A stretch of DNA of 64,000 nt from Rhytidiadelphus loreus (taxonomy: Eukaryota > Streptophyta > Bryopsida > Hypnales > Hylocomiaceae). The notes beneath the pieces were generated by a model. It was given only the letters and a program-made list of their open reading frames with translations, did not search any database and was not told the DNA's origin. The stretch is from the NCBI GenBank assembly GCA_947034895.1, contig OX344763.1:52823025-52887024 (forward strand), in the 5' to 3' direction. Below, in pieces: positions 12,601 to 26,290 of this stretch. A program made the position numbers and the translations under genes. Numbering within the stretch: position 1 is the stretch's first letter; the number at the start of each line of letters is the position of its first letter.

Positions 12601-15600
12601 TGCTACTTGCACCACATGATTGCACATTCTTTTTCACTTGAATTTCATAAGTTCCAATTTTCTATGACATAAAAGTACAGCGTAAGGTTCATGCATCAAT
12701 TTCTAATTCAAGGTCCAACGTCATTCAATGTTACCACCAAATGAATAATTTTTTCGATATTTGGATTTAAGAAGAATTGCTACTTGCACCACATGTTTGC
12801 ACATTCTTTTTCAATTACATTTCAGGAGTTCCAATTTTCTAAGACATGAAAATACAGCGCAAGGTCCGTGCATCAATTTCTAATTTAACGTTCAAGGTCA
12901 TTCAATGTAACCACCAAATGAATATTTCTTGGGATACTTGGATTTAAGAAGAATTGCTACTTGCACCACATGTTTGCATATTCTTTTTCAATTGAATTTC
13001 AGGAGTTCCAATTTTCTATGACATGAAAATACAGCGCAAGGTTCGTGCATCAATTTCTAATTTAACGTTCAAGGACATTCAATGTTACCACCAAATGAAT
13101 ATTTCTTTGGATACTTGGATTTAAGAAGAATTGCTACTTGCACCACATGTTTGCACATTCTTTTTCACTTGAAATTCATGAGGTCCAATTTTCTAAGACA
13201 TGAAAATATAGCCCAAGGTTCGTGCATCAATTTCTAATTTAACGTTCAAGGTCATTCAATGTCACCACCAAATGAATATTTCTTTGGATACTTGGATTTA
13301 AGAAGAATTGCTACTTGCACCACATGTTTGCACAGTCTTTTTCACTTGAAATTCATGAGTTCCAATTTTCTAGGACATGAAAGGACAGCGCAAGGTTCCT
13401 GCATCAATTTTTATTTTAACGTTCAAGGTCAATCAATGTCACCACCAAATGAATAATTTTTTCGATATTTGGATTTACGAAGAATTGCTACTTGCACCAC
13501 ATGATTGCACATTCTTTTTCAATTGAATTTCATGAGTTCTAATTTTCTAAGACATGAAAATATAGCCCAAGGTTCGTGCATCAATTTCTAATTTAACGTT
13601 CAAGGTCATTCAATGTCACCACCAAATGAATATTTCTTTGGATACTTGGATTTAAGAAGAATTGCTACTTGCACCACATGTTTGCACAGTCTTTTTCACT
13701 TGAAATTCATGAGTTCCAATTTTCTAGGACATGAAAGGACAGCGCAAGGTTCCTGCATCAATTTTTATTTTAACGTTCAAGGTCAATCAATGTTACCACC
13801 AAATGAATAATTTTTTCGATATTTGGATTTACGAAGAATTGCTACTTGCACCACATGATTGCACATTCTTTTTCAATTGAATTTCATGAGTTCTAATTTT
13901 CTAAGACATGAAAATATAGCCCAAGGTTCGTGCATCAATTTCTAATTTAACGTTCAAGGACATTCAATGTTACCACCAAATGAATATTTCTTTGGATACT
14001 TGGATTTAAGAAGAATTGCTACTTGCACCACATGTTTGCACAGTCCTTTTCACATGAAATTCATGAGGTCCAATTTTCTAAGACATGAAAATATAGCACA
14101 AGGTTCGTGCATCAATTTCTAATTTAACGTTCAAGGTCATTCAATGTCACCACCAAATGAATATTTCTTTGGATACTTGGATTTAAGAAGAATTGCTACT
14201 TGCACCACATGTTTGCACAGTCTTTTTCACTTGAAATTCATGAGTTCCAATTTTCTATGACATGAATATATAGCGCAAGGTTCGTGCATCAATTTCTAAT
14301 TTAACGTTCAAGGACATTCAATGTTACCACCAAATGAATATTTCTTTGGATACTTGGATTTAAGAAGAATTGCAACTTGCACCACATGTTTGCACATTCT
14401 TTTTCACTTGAAATTCATGAGGTCCAATTTTCTAAGACATGAAAATATAGCCCAAGGTTCTTGCATCAATTTCTAATTTAACGTTCAAGGTCATTCAATG
14501 TCACCACCAAATGAATATTTCTTTGGATACTTGGATTTAAGAAGAATTGCTACTTGCACCACATGTTTGCACAGTCTTTTTCACTTGAAATTCATGAGTT
14601 CCAATTTTCTAGGACATGAAAGGACAGCGCAAGGTTCCTGCATCAATTTTTATTTTAACGTTCAAGGTCAATCAATGTTACCACCAAATGAATAATTTTT
14701 TCGATATTTGGATTTACGAAGAATTGCTACTTGCACCACATGATTGCACATTCTTTTTCAATTGAATTTCATGAGTTCTAATTTTCTAAGACATGAAAAT
14801 ATAGCCTTAGGTTCGTGCATCAATTTCTAATTTAACGTTCAAGGTCATTCAATGTCACCACCAAATGAATATTTCTTTGGATACTTGGATTTAAGAAGAA
14901 TTGCTACTTGCACCACATGTTTGCACAGTCTTTTTCACTTGAAATTCATGAGTTCCAATTTTCTATGACATGAAAGGACAGCGCAAGGTTCCTGCATCAA
15001 TTTTTATTTTAACGTTCAAGGTCAATCAATGTTACCACCAAATGAATAATTTTTTCGATATTTGGATTTACGAAGAATTGCTACTTGCACCACATGATTG
15101 CACATTCTTTTTCACTTGAAATTCATGAGGTCCAATTTTCTAAGACATGAAAATATAGCACAAGGTTCGTGCATCAATTTCTAATTTAACGTTCAAGGTC
15201 ATTCAATGTCACCACCAAATGAATATTTCTTTGGATACTTGGATTTAAGAAGAATTGCTACTTGCACCACATGTTTGCACATTCTTTTTCACTTGAAATT
15301 CATGAGTTCCAATTTTCTATGACATGAATATACAGCGCAAGGTTCGTGCATCAATTTCTAATTTAACGTTCAAGGACATTCAATGTTACCACCAAATGAA
15401 TATTTCTTTGGATACTTGGATTTAAGAAGAATTGCTACTTGCACCACATGTTTGCACATTCTTTTTCACTTGAATTTCATAAGTTCCAATTTTCTATGAC
15501 ATAAAAGTACACCGTAAGGTTCATGCATCAATTTCTAATTCAAGGTCCAACGTCATTCAATGTTACCACCAAATGAATAATTTTTTCGATATTTGGATTT

Positions 15601-16430
15601 AAGATGAATTGCTACTTGCACCACATGTTTGTACAGTCTTTTTCACTTGAAATTCATGAGTTCCAATTTTCTAGGACATGAAAGGACAGCGCAAGGTTCC
15701 TGCATCAATTTTTATTTTAACGTTCAAGGTCAATCAATGTTACCACCAAATGAATAATTTTTTCGATATTTGGATTTACGAAGAATTGCTACTTGCACCA
15801 CATGATTGCACATTCTTTTTCAATTGAATTTCATGAGTTCTAATTTTCTAAGACATGAAAATATAGCCCAAGGTTCGTGCATCAATTTCTAATTTAACGT
15901 TCAAGGACATTCAATGTTACCACCAAATGAATATTTCTTTGGATACTTGGATTTAAGAAGAATTGCTACTTGCACCACATGTTTGCACAGTCCTTTTCAC
16001 ATGAAATTCATGAGGTCCAATTTTCTAAGACATGAAAATATAGCCCAAGGTTCGTGCATCAATTTCTAATTTAACGTTCAAGGTCATTCAATGTCACCAC
16101 CAAATGAATATTTCTTTGGATACTTGGATTTAAGAAGAATTGCTACTTGCACCACATGTTTGCACATTCTTTTTCACTTGAAATTCATGAGTTCCAATTT
16201 TCTATGACATGAATATACAGCGCAAGGTTCGTGCATCAAATTCACCATATTCTTTTTCAATTGAATTTCAGGAGTTCCAATTTTCTATAACATGAAAATA
16301 CAGCGCAAGGTTCGTGCATCAATTTCTAATTTAACGTTCAAGGACATTCAATGTTACCACCAAATGAATATTTCTTTGGATACTTGGATTTAAGAAGAAT
16401 TGCTACTTGCACCACATGTTTGCACATTCT
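12600..16430 (+). repeat. Block I higher-order repeat, third copy with one extra monomer
   Basis: This stretch repeats ~4,820 to ~8,480 at an offset of 7,777 bp up to about 14,500 and at 7,954 bp after about 15,500. The offset changes by exactly 177, so one monomer was gained between. Anchors are 'tgacatgaatatatagcgc' (6,481 and 14,258), 'gacataaaagtacaccg' (7,544 and 15,498) and the truncated-monomer junction (8,279 and 16,233). It is separated from copies 1 and 2 by ~1 kb of other monomers. The next unit has lost one T in its T-run near 16,430, making it 176 bp. Confidence 0.85.
16091..16350 (+). repeat. Monomer plus 83-bp truncated monomer (junction 3)
   Basis: This is the third occurrence of the same deletion join, at 16,233, again with 260 bp between phase markers. 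It confirms that the 12.6-16.4 kb segment derives from the same ancestral higher-order unit. The following monomer (16,351-16,526) is one base short through loss of a T. Confidence 0.93.
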
Positions 16431-17254
16431 TTTCACTTGAAATTCATGAGGTCCAATTTTCTAAGACATGAAAATATAGCCCAAGGTTCGTGCATCAATT
16501 TCTAATTTAACGTTCAAGGTCATTCAATGTCACCACCAAATGAATATTTCTTTGGATACTTGGATTTAAGAAGAATTGCTACTTGCACCACATGTTTGCA
16601 CAGTCTTTTTCACTTGAAATTCATGAGTTCCAATTTTCTAGGACATGAAAGGACAGCGCAAGGTTCCTGCATCAATTTTTATTTTAACGTTCAAGGTCAA
16701 TCAATGTTACCACCAAATGAATAATTTTTTCGATATTTGGATTTACGAAGAATTGCTACTTGCACCACATGATTGCACATTCTTTTTCACTTGAAATTCA
16801 TGAGGTCCAATTTTCTAAGACATGAAAATATAGCACAAGGTTCGTGCATCAATTTCTAATTCAACGTCCAAGGTCATTCAATGTGACCACCAAATGAATA
16901 TTTCTTTGGATATTTGGATTTAAGAAGAATTGCTACTTGCACCACATGTTTGCACAGTCTTTTTCACTTGAAATTCATGAGTTCCAATTTTCTAGGACAT
17001 GAAAGGACAGCGCAAGGTTCCTGCATCAATTTTTATTTTAACGTTCAAGGTCAATCAATGTTACCACCAAATGAATAATTTTTTCGATATTTGGATTTAC
17101 GAAGAATTGCTACTTGCACCACCTGTTTGCACATTCTTTTTCACTTGAGTTTCATGAGTTCTAATTTTCTATAACATGAAAATACAGCGCAAGGTTCGTG
17201 CATCAATTTCTAATTCAACGTCCAAGGTCATTCAATGTGACCACCAAATGAATA

Positions 17255-17815
17255 TTTCTTTGGATATTTGGATTTAAGAAGAATTGCTACTTGCAGCACA
17301 TGATTGCACATTCTTTTTCACTTGAATTTCATAAGTTCCAATTTTCTATGACATAAAAGTACCGCGTAAGGTTCATGCATCAATTTCTAATTCAAGGTCC
17401 AACGTCATTCAATGTTACCACCAAATGAATAATTTTTTCGATATTTGGATTTAAGAAGAATTGCTACTTGCACCACATGTTTGCACATTCTTTTTCAATT
17501 GAATTTCAGGAGTTCCAATTTTCTAAGACATGGAAATACAGCACAAGATTCCTGCATCAATTTCTAATTCAACGTTCAAGGACATTCAATGTTACCACCA
17601 AATGAATAATTTTTTCGATATTTGGATTTTAGAAGAATTGCTACTTGCACCACATGTTTGCACAGTCTTTTTCACTTGAAATTCATGAGTTCCAATTTTC
17701 TATGACATGAAAATACAGCGCAAGGTCCGTGCATCAATTTCTAATTTAACGTTCAAGTTCATTCAATGTTACCACCAAATGAAAAAAAAATTCAATATTT
17801 GGATTTCCGAAGAAT
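17255..17815 (+). repeat. ~0.56-kb segment repeated from 12.04-12.60 kb (copy b)
   Basis: This carries the same ordered set of rare variants as the segment 5,215 bp upstream, with the marker 'gacatgg' at 12,312 and 17,527. It sits exactly at the passage from block I to block II, so the A-tract unit it carries is the leading edge of the block II subfamily. Confidence 0.82.
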
Positions 17816-19740
17816 TGCTACTTGCACCACATGATTGCACATTCTTTTTCACTTGAATTTCATAAGTTCCAATTTTCTATGACATGAAAGTACAGCGCAA
17901 GGTTATGCATCAATTTCTAATTCAACGTCCAAGGTCATTCAATGTCACCACCAAATGAATATTTCTTTGGATATTTGGATTTAAGAGGAATTGCTACTTG
18001 CACCACATGTTTGCATATTCTTTTTCAATTGAATTTCAGGAGTTCCAATTATCTAAGACATAAAAGTACAGCACAAGGTTCCTGCATCAATTTCTAATTT
18101 AACGTTCAAGGACATTCAATGTTACCACCAAATGAATATTTCTTTGGATACTTGGATTTAAGAAGAATTGCTACTTGCACCTCATGTTTGCACATTCTTT
18201 TTCAATTGAATTTCAGGAGTTCCAATTTTCTAAGACATGAAAGTACAGCACAAGGTTCGTGCATCAATTTCTAATTTAACGTTCAAGGACATTCAATGTT
18301 ACCACCAAATGAATATTTCTTTGGATAGTCGGATTTAAGAAGAATTGCTACTTGCACCACATGTTTGCACATTCTTTTTCACTTGAATTTCATAAGTTCC
18401 AATTTTCTATGACATGAAAGTACAGCGCAAGGTTATGCATGAATTTCTAATTCAACGTCCAAGGTCATTCAATGTGACCACCAAACGAATATTTCTTTGG
18501 ATATTTGGATGTAAGAAGAATTGCTACTTGCACCACATGTTTGCACATTCTTTTTCACTTGAATTTCATAAGTTCCAATGTTCTACGACATGAAAATATA
18601 GCACAAGGTTCGTGCATCAATTTCTAATTTAACGTTCAAGGACATTCAATGTTACCACCAAATGAAAAAAAATTTCAATATTTGGATTTAAGAAGAATTG
18701 CTACTTGCACCACATGATTGCACATTCTTTTTCTCTTGAATTTCATAAGTTCCAATTTTCTATGACATGAAAGTACAGCGCAAGGTTATGCATCAATTCC
18801 TAATTCAACGTCCAAGGTCATTCAATGTCACCACCAAATGAATATTTCTTTGGATATTTGGATTTAAGAAGAATTGCTACTTGCACCACATGTTTGCACA
18901 TTCTTTTTCAATTGAATTTCAGGAGTTCCAATTTTCTAAGACATGAAAATACAGCACAAGGTTCGTGCATCAATTTCTAATTTAACGTTCAAGGACATTC
19001 AATGTCACCACCTAATGAATATTTCTTTGGATACTTGGATTTTAGAAGAATTGCTACTTGCACCACATGATTGCACATTCTTTTTCACTTGAATTTCATA
19101 AGTTCCAATTTTCTATGACATGAAAGTACAGCGCAAGGTTATACATCAATTTCTAATTCAACGTCCAAGGTCATTCAATGTGACCACCAAACGAATATTT
19201 CTTTGGATATTTGGATTTAAGAAGAATTGCTACTTGCACCACATGTTTGCATATTCTTTTTCAATTGAATTTCAGGAGTTCCAATGTTCTACGACATGAA
19301 AATACAGCACAAGGTTCGTGCATCAATTTCTAATTTAACGTTCAAGGACATTCGATGTTACCACCAAATGAAAAAAAATTTCAATATTTGGATTTAAGAA
19401 GAATTGCTACTTGCACCACATGATTGCACATTCTTTTTCACTTGAATTTCATAAGTTCCAATTTTCTATGACATGAAAGTACAACGCATGGTTCGTGCAT
19501 CAATATCTAATTTAACCTTCAAGGACATTCAATGTTACCACCAAATGAATATTTCTTTGGATATTTGGATTTAAGAAGAATTGCTACTTGCACCACATGT
19601 TTGCATATTCTTTTTCAATTGAATTTCAGGAGTTCCAATGTTCTACGACATGAAAATACAGCACAAGGTTCGTGCATCAATTTCTAATTTAACGTTCAAG
19701 GACATTCGATGTTACCACCAAATGAAAAAAAATTTCAATA

Positions 19741-20870
19741 TTTGGATTTAAGAAGAATTGCTACTTGCACCTCATGTTTGCACATTCTTTTTCAATTGAA
19801 TTTCAGGAGTTCCAATTTTCTAAGACATGAATGTACAGCACAAGGTTCGTGCATCAATTTCTAATTTAACCTTCAAGGACATTCAATGTTACCACCAAAT
19901 GAATATTTCTTTGGATACTTGGATTTAAGAAGAATTGCTACTTGCACCTCATGTTTGCACATTCTTTTTCACTTGAATTTCATAAGTTCCAATTTTCTAT
20001 GACATGAAAGTACAGCGCAAGGTTCGTGCATCAATTTCTAATTTAACGTTCAAGGTCATTCAATGTGACCACCAAATGAATATTTCTTTGGATACTTGGA
20101 TTTAAGAAGAATTGCTACTTGCACCTCATGTTTGCACATTCTTTTTCAATTGAATTTCAGGAGTTCCAATTTTCTAAGACATGTAAGTACAGCGCAAGGT
20201 TATGCATCAACTTCTAATTCAACGTCCAACGTCATTCAATGTGACCACCAAATGAATATTTCTTTGGATACTTGGATTTAAGAAGAATTGCTACTTGCAC
20301 CACATGATTGCACATTCTTTTTCACTTGAATTTCAGGAGTTCCAATTTTCTAAGACATGAAAGTACAGCGCAAGGTTATGCATCAACTTCTAATTCAACG
20401 TCCAACGTCATTCAATGTGACCACCAAATGAATATTTCTTTGGATATTTGGATTTAAGAAGAATTGCTACTTGCACCACATGTTTGCACATTCTTTTTCA
20501 CTTGAATTTCATAAGTTCCAATTTTCTATGGCATGAAAGTACAACGCATGGTTCGTGCATCAATATCTAATTTAACGATCAAGGTCATTCAATGTTACCA
20601 CCAAATGAAAAAAAATTTCAATATTTGGATTTAAGAAGAATTGCTAGTTGCACCACATGATTGCACATTCTTTTTCACTTGAATTTCATAAGTCCCAATT
20701 TTCTATGACATAAAAGTACAGCGAAAGGATCATGCATCAATTTCTAATTCAAGGTCCAACGTCATTCAATGTGACCACCAAATGAATATTTCTTTGGATA
20801 TTTGGATTTAAGAAGAATTGCTACCTGCACCACATGATTGCACATTCTTTTTCACTTGAATTTCATAAGT
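19741..20870 (+). repeat. 1,589-bp-period duplication, copy 1
   Basis: This segment recurs 1,589 bp later (9 x 177 minus 4). Shared rare markers include 'acatgaatgtacagcac', 'acatgtaagtacagcgca', 'ctatggcatgaaag' (20,530 and 22,119), 'gctagttgcacc' and 'gctacctgcacc'. The left edge is where an A-tract unit here faces a 'gaaaatttctttgg' unit in the other copy. The right edge is near the divergence 'ggttatacatc' versus 'ggttatgcatc'. Confidence 0.82.
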
Positions 20871-21329
20871 TCCAATTTTCTATGACATGAAAGTACAGCG
20901 CAAGGTTATACATCAATTTCTAATTCAACGTCCAAGGTCATTCAATGTGACCACCAAACGAATATTTCTTTGGATATTTGGATTTAAGAAGAATTGCTAC
21001 TTGCACCACATGTTTGCATATTCTTTTTCAATTGAATTTCAGGAGTTCCAATGTTCTACGACATGAAAATACAGCACAAGGTTCGTGCATCAATTTCTAA
21101 TTTAACGTTCAAGGACATTCGATGTTACCACCAAATGAAAAAAAATTTCAATACTTGGATTTAAGAAGAATTGCTACTTGCACCACATGATTGCACATTC
21201 TTTTTCACTTGAATTTCAGAAGTTCCAATTTTCTATGACATGAAAGTACAACACAAGGTTATGCATCAATTTCTAATTCAACGTCCAAGGTCATTCAATG
21301 TCACCACCAAATGAAAATTTCTTTGGATA

Positions 21330-22460
21330 CTTGGATTTAAGAAGAATTGCTACTTGCACCTCATGTTTGCACATTCTTTTTCAATTGAATTTCAGGAGTT
21401 CCAATTTTCTAAGACATGAATGTACAGCACAAGGTTCGTGCATCAATTTCTAATTTAACCTTCAAGGACATTCAATGTTACCACCAAATGAATATTTCTT
21501 TGGATACTTGGATTTAAGAAGAATTGCTACTTGCACCTCATGTTTGCACATTCTTTTTCACTTGAATTTCATAAGTTCCAATTTTCTATGACATGAAAGT
21601 ACAGCGCAAGGTTCGTGCATCAATTTCTAATTTAACGTTCAAGGTCATTCAATGTGACCACCAAATGAATATTTCTTTGGATACTTGGATTTAAGAAGAA
21701 TTGCTACTTGCACCTCATGTTTGCACATTCTTTTTCAATTGAATTTCAGGAGTTCCAATTTTCTAAGACATGTAAGTACAGCGCATGGTTATGCATCAAC
21801 TTCTAATTCAACGTCCAACGTCATTCAATGTGACCACCAAATGAATATTTCTTTGGATACTTGGATTTAAGAAGAATTGCTACTTGCACCACATGATTGC
21901 ACATTCTTTTTCACTTGAATTTCAGGAGTTCCAATTTTCTAAGACATGAAAGTACAGCGCAAGGTTATGCATCAACTTCTAATTCAACGTCCAACGTCAT
22001 TCAATGTGACCACCAAATGAATATTTCTTTGGATATTTGGATTTAAGAAGAATTGCTACTTGCACCACATGTTTGCACATTCTTTTTCACTTGAATTTCA
22101 TAAGTTCCAATTTTCTATGGCATGAAAGTACAACGCATGGTTCGTGCATCAATATCTAATTTAACGATCAAGGTCATTCAATGTTACCACCAAATGAAAA
22201 AAAATTTCAATATTTGGATTTAAGAAGAATTGCTAGTTGCACCACATGATTGCACATTCTTTTTCACTTGAATTTCATGAGTTCCAATTTTCTATGACAT
22301 GAAAGTACAGCGTAAGGATCATGCATCAATTTCTAATTCAAGGTCCAACGTCATTCAATGTGACCACCAAATGAATATTTCTTTGGATATTTGGATTTAA
22401 GAAGAATTGCTACCTGCACCACATGATTGCACATTCTTTTTCACTTGAATTTCATGAGTT
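21330..22460 (+). repeat. 1,589-bp-period duplication, copy 2
   Basis: This is the second copy of the 19.74-20.87 kb segment. It differs by scattered bases, for example 'gcgcatggttatgc' where copy 1 has 'gcgcaaggttatgc' (near 21,783) and 'catgagttcc' where copy 1 has 'cataagtccc' (near 22,277). Between the two copies, ~20.88-21.17 kb resembles ~19.11-19.40 kb at a different offset (1,767 bp), so the region is a mosaic rather than one clean duplication. Confidence 0.8.
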
Positions 22461-23280
22461 CCAATTTTCTATGACATGAAAGTACAGCGCAAGGTTATGC
22501 ATCAACTTCTAATTCAACGTCCAACGTCATTCAATGTGACCACCAAATGAATATTTCTTTGGATATTTGGATTTAAGAAGAATTGCTACTTGCACCACAT
22601 GTTTGCACATTCTTTTTCACTTGAATTTCATAAGTCCCAATTTTCTATGACATAAAAGTACAGCGTAAGGATCATGCATCAATTTCTAATTCAAGGTCCA
22701 ACGTCATTCAATGTGACCACCAAATGAATATTTCTTTGGATATTTGGATGTAAGAAGAATTGCTACTTGCACCACATGTTTGCACATTCTTTTTCACTTG
22801 AATTTCATAAGTTCCAATTTTCTAGGACATGAAAGGACAGCGCAAGGTTATGCATCAATTCCTAATTCAACGTCCAAGGTCATTCAATGTCACCACCAAA
22901 TGAATATTTCTTTGGATATTTGGATTTAAGAAGAATTGCTACTTGCACCACATGTTTGCATATTCTTTTTCAATTGAATTTCAGGAGTTCCAATTTTCTA
23001 AGACATGAAAATACAGCACAAGGTTCGTGCATCAATTTCTAATTTAACGTTCAAGGACATTCAATGTTACCACCAAATGAAAAAAAAATTCAATATTTGG
23101 ATTTAAGAAGAATTGCTACTTGCACCACATGTTTGCACATTCTTTTTCACTTGAATTTCATAAGTTCCAATTTTCTATGATATGAAAGTACAGCGCAAGG
23201 TTATGCATCAATTTCTAATTCAACGTCCAAGGTCATTCAATGTGACCACCAAATGAATATTTCTTTGGATATTTGGATTT

Positions 23281-25931
23281 AAGAAGAATTGCTACTTGCA
23301 CCACATGTTTGCACATTCTTTTTCACTTGAATTTCATGAGTTCCAATTTTCTAAGACATGAAAATACAGCACAAGGTTCGTGCATCAATTTCTAATTTAA
23401 CGTTCAAGGACATTCAATGTTACCACCAAATGAAAAAAAAATTCAATATTTGGATTTAAGAAGAATTGCTACTTGCACCACATGTTTGCACATTCTTTTT
23501 CACTTGAATTTCATGAGTTCCAATTTTCTAAGACATGAAAATACAGCACAAGGTTCGTGCATCAATTTCTAATTTAACCTTCAAGGACATTCAATGTTAC
23601 CACCAAATGAATATTCCTTTGGATACTTGGATTTAAGAAGAATTGCTACTTGCACCACATGTTTGCACATTCTTTTTCACTTGAATTTCAAGAGTTCCAA
23701 TTTTCTAAGACATGAAAATATAGCACAAGGTTCGTGCATTAATTTTTAATTTAACGTTCAAGGACATTCAATGTTACCACCAAATGAAAAAAAATTTCAA
23801 TACTTGGATTTAAGAAAAATTGCTACTTGCACCACATGATTGCACATTCTTTTTCACTTGAATTTCAGAAGTTCCAATTTTCTATGACATGAAAGTACAA
23901 CGCATGGTTCGTGCATCAATTTCTAATTTAACGTTCAAGGACATTCAATGTGACCACCAAATGAATATTTCTTTGGATATTCGGATTTAAGAAGACTTGC
24001 TACTTGCACCACATGATTGCACATTCTTTTTCACTTGAATTTCATAAGTTCTAATGTTCTACGACATGAAAATATAGCACAAGGTTCGTGCATCAATTTC
24101 TAATTTAACGTTCAAGGACATTCAATGTTACCACCAAATGAAGAAAAATTTCAATACTTGGATTTAAGAAGAATTGCTACTTGCACCACATGATTGCACA
24201 TTCTTTTTCACTTGAATTTCATAAGTCCCAATTTTCTATGACATGAAAGTACAGCGCAAGGTTATGCATCAATTTCTAATTCAACGTCCAAGGTCATTCA
24301 ATGTGACCACCAAACGAATATTTCTTTGGATATTTGGATGTAAGAAGAATTGCTACTTGCACCACATGTTTGCACATTCTTTTTCACTTGAATTTCATAA
24401 GTTCCAATGTTCTACGACATGAAAATATAGCACAAGGTTCGTGCATCAATTTCTAATTTAACGTTCAAGGACATTCAATGTTACCACCAAATGAAAAAAA
24501 AATTCAATATTTGGATTTAAGAAGAATTGCTACTTGCACCACATGATTGCACATTCTTTTTCACTTGAATTTCATAAGTTCCAATTTTCTATGACATGAA
24601 AGTACAGCGCAAGGTTATGCATCAATTTCTAATTCAACGTCCAAGGTCATTCAATGTCACTACCAAATGAATATTTCTTTGGATATGTGGATTTAAGAAG
24701 AATTGCTACTTGCACCACATGTTTGCATATTCTTTTTCAATTGAATTTCAGGAGTTCCAATTTTCTAAGACATGAAAATACAGCACAAGGTTCGTGCATC
24801 AATTTCTAATTTAACGTTCAAGGACATTCAATGTTACCACCAAATGAAAAAAAAATTCAATATTTGGATTTAAGAAGAATTGCTACTTGCACCACATGAT
24901 TGCACATTCTTTTTCACTTGAATTTCATAAGTTCCAATTTTCTATGACATGAAAGTACAGCGCAAGGTTATGCATCAATTTCTAATTCAACGTCCAAGGT
25001 CATTCAATGTGACCACCAAATGAATATTTCTTTGGATATTTGGATGTAAGAAAAATTGCTACTTGCACCACATGTTTGCACATTCTTTTTCAATTGAATT
25101 TCATAAGTTCCAATGTTCTACGACATGAAAATATAGCACAAGGTTCGTGCATTAATTTCTAATTTAACGTTCAAGGACATTCAATGTGACCACCAAATGA
25201 AAAAAAAATTCAATATTTGGATTTAAGAAGAATTGCTACTTGCACCACATGTTTGCACATTCTTTTTCACTTGAATTTCATGAGTTCCAATTTTCTAAGA
25301 CATGAAAATACAGCACAAGGTTCGTGCATCAATTTCTAATTTAACGTTCAAGGACATTCAATGTTACCACCAAATGAAAAAAAAATTCAATATTTGGATT
25401 TAAGAAGAATTGCTACTTGCACCACATGTTTGCACATTCTTTTTCACTTGAATTTCATGAGTTCCAATTTTCTAAGACATGAAAATACAGCACAAGGTTC
25501 GTGCATCAATTTCTAATTTAACGTTCAAGGACATTCAATGTTACCACCAAATGAAAAAAAAATTCAATATTTGGATTTAAGAAGAATTGCTACTTGCACC
25601 ACATGATTGCACATTCTTTTTCACTTGAATTTCATAAGTTCCAATTTTCTATGATATGAAAGTACAGCGCAAGGTTATGCATCAATTTCTAATTCAACGT
25701 CCAAGGTCATTCAATGTGACCACCAAATGAATATTTCTTTGGATATTTGGATGTAAGAAGAATTGCTACTTGCACCACATATTTGCACATTCTTTTTCAC
25801 TTCAATTTCATAAGTTCGAATGTTCTACGACATGAAAATATAGCACAAGGTTCGTGCATCAATTTCTAATTTAACGTTCAAGGACATTCAATGTGACCAC
25901 CAAATGAAAAAAAAATTCAATATTTGGATTT
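23281..25931 (+). repeat. 2,651-bp tandem duplication, copy 1
   Basis: This segment matches the next at an offset of 2,651 bp (15 x 177 minus 4). Anchors are the rare 'atattcctttgg' (23,611 and 26,262), the 'gaagaaaaattt' tract variant (24,141 and 26,792), 'cactaccaaatg' (24,660 and 27,311) and 'gtaagaaaaattgc' (25,050 and 27,701). It is built mostly from the ~353-bp dimer, with occasional single-monomer steps. Confidence 0.86.
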
Positions 25932-26290
25932 AAGAAGAATTGCTACTTGCACCACATGTTTGCACATTCTTTTTCACTTGAATTTCATGAGTTCCAATTT
26001 TCTAAGACATGAAAATACAGCACAAGGTTCGTGCATCAATTTCTAATTTAACGTTCAAGGACATTCAATGTTACCACCAAATGAAAAAAAAATTCAATAT
26101 TTGGATTTAAGAAGAATTGCTACTTGCACCACATGTTTGCACATTCTTTTTCACTTGAATTTCATGAGTTCCAATTTTCTAAGACATGAAAATACAGCAC
26201 AAGGTTCGTGCATCAATTTCTAATTTAACCTTCAAGGACATTCAATGTTACCACCAAATGAATATTCCTTTGGATACTTGGATTTAAGAA
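25225..26290 (+). repeat. Dispersed ~1.1-kb block, site 1
   Basis: Six monomers here match 43,774-44,839 at an offset of 18,549 bp. They share several rare variants in one unit: 'ccacatatttgcac', 'cacttcaatttc' and 'aagttcgaatgttc', followed by 'atattcctttgg'. Similarity ends where this site has 'catgtttgcac' and the other has 'catgattgcac'. The block overlaps the junction of the 2,651-bp duplication. Confidence 0.82.

Larger units (their letters stand above)
1..17780 (+). repeat. Satellite block I: 177-bp monomers with 3.1-kb HOR
   Basis: This block is built of 177-bp units with little single-base length change. Its diagnostic variants are 'aataattttttcgatatttgg', 'ttgaaattcatgag', 'tagcccaagg' and the 'ttttattttaacg' form that removes the regular stop codon. 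These are rare or absent after about 17,780. A few A9-tract units, the hallmark of block II, appear at its edges (near 12,567 and 17,785). The block contains three copies of a long higher-order unit and three 83-bp truncated monomers. It is entirely satellite with no gene. The right boundary is a change in prevailing variants rather than a sharp break, so it is approximate. Confidence 0.85.
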
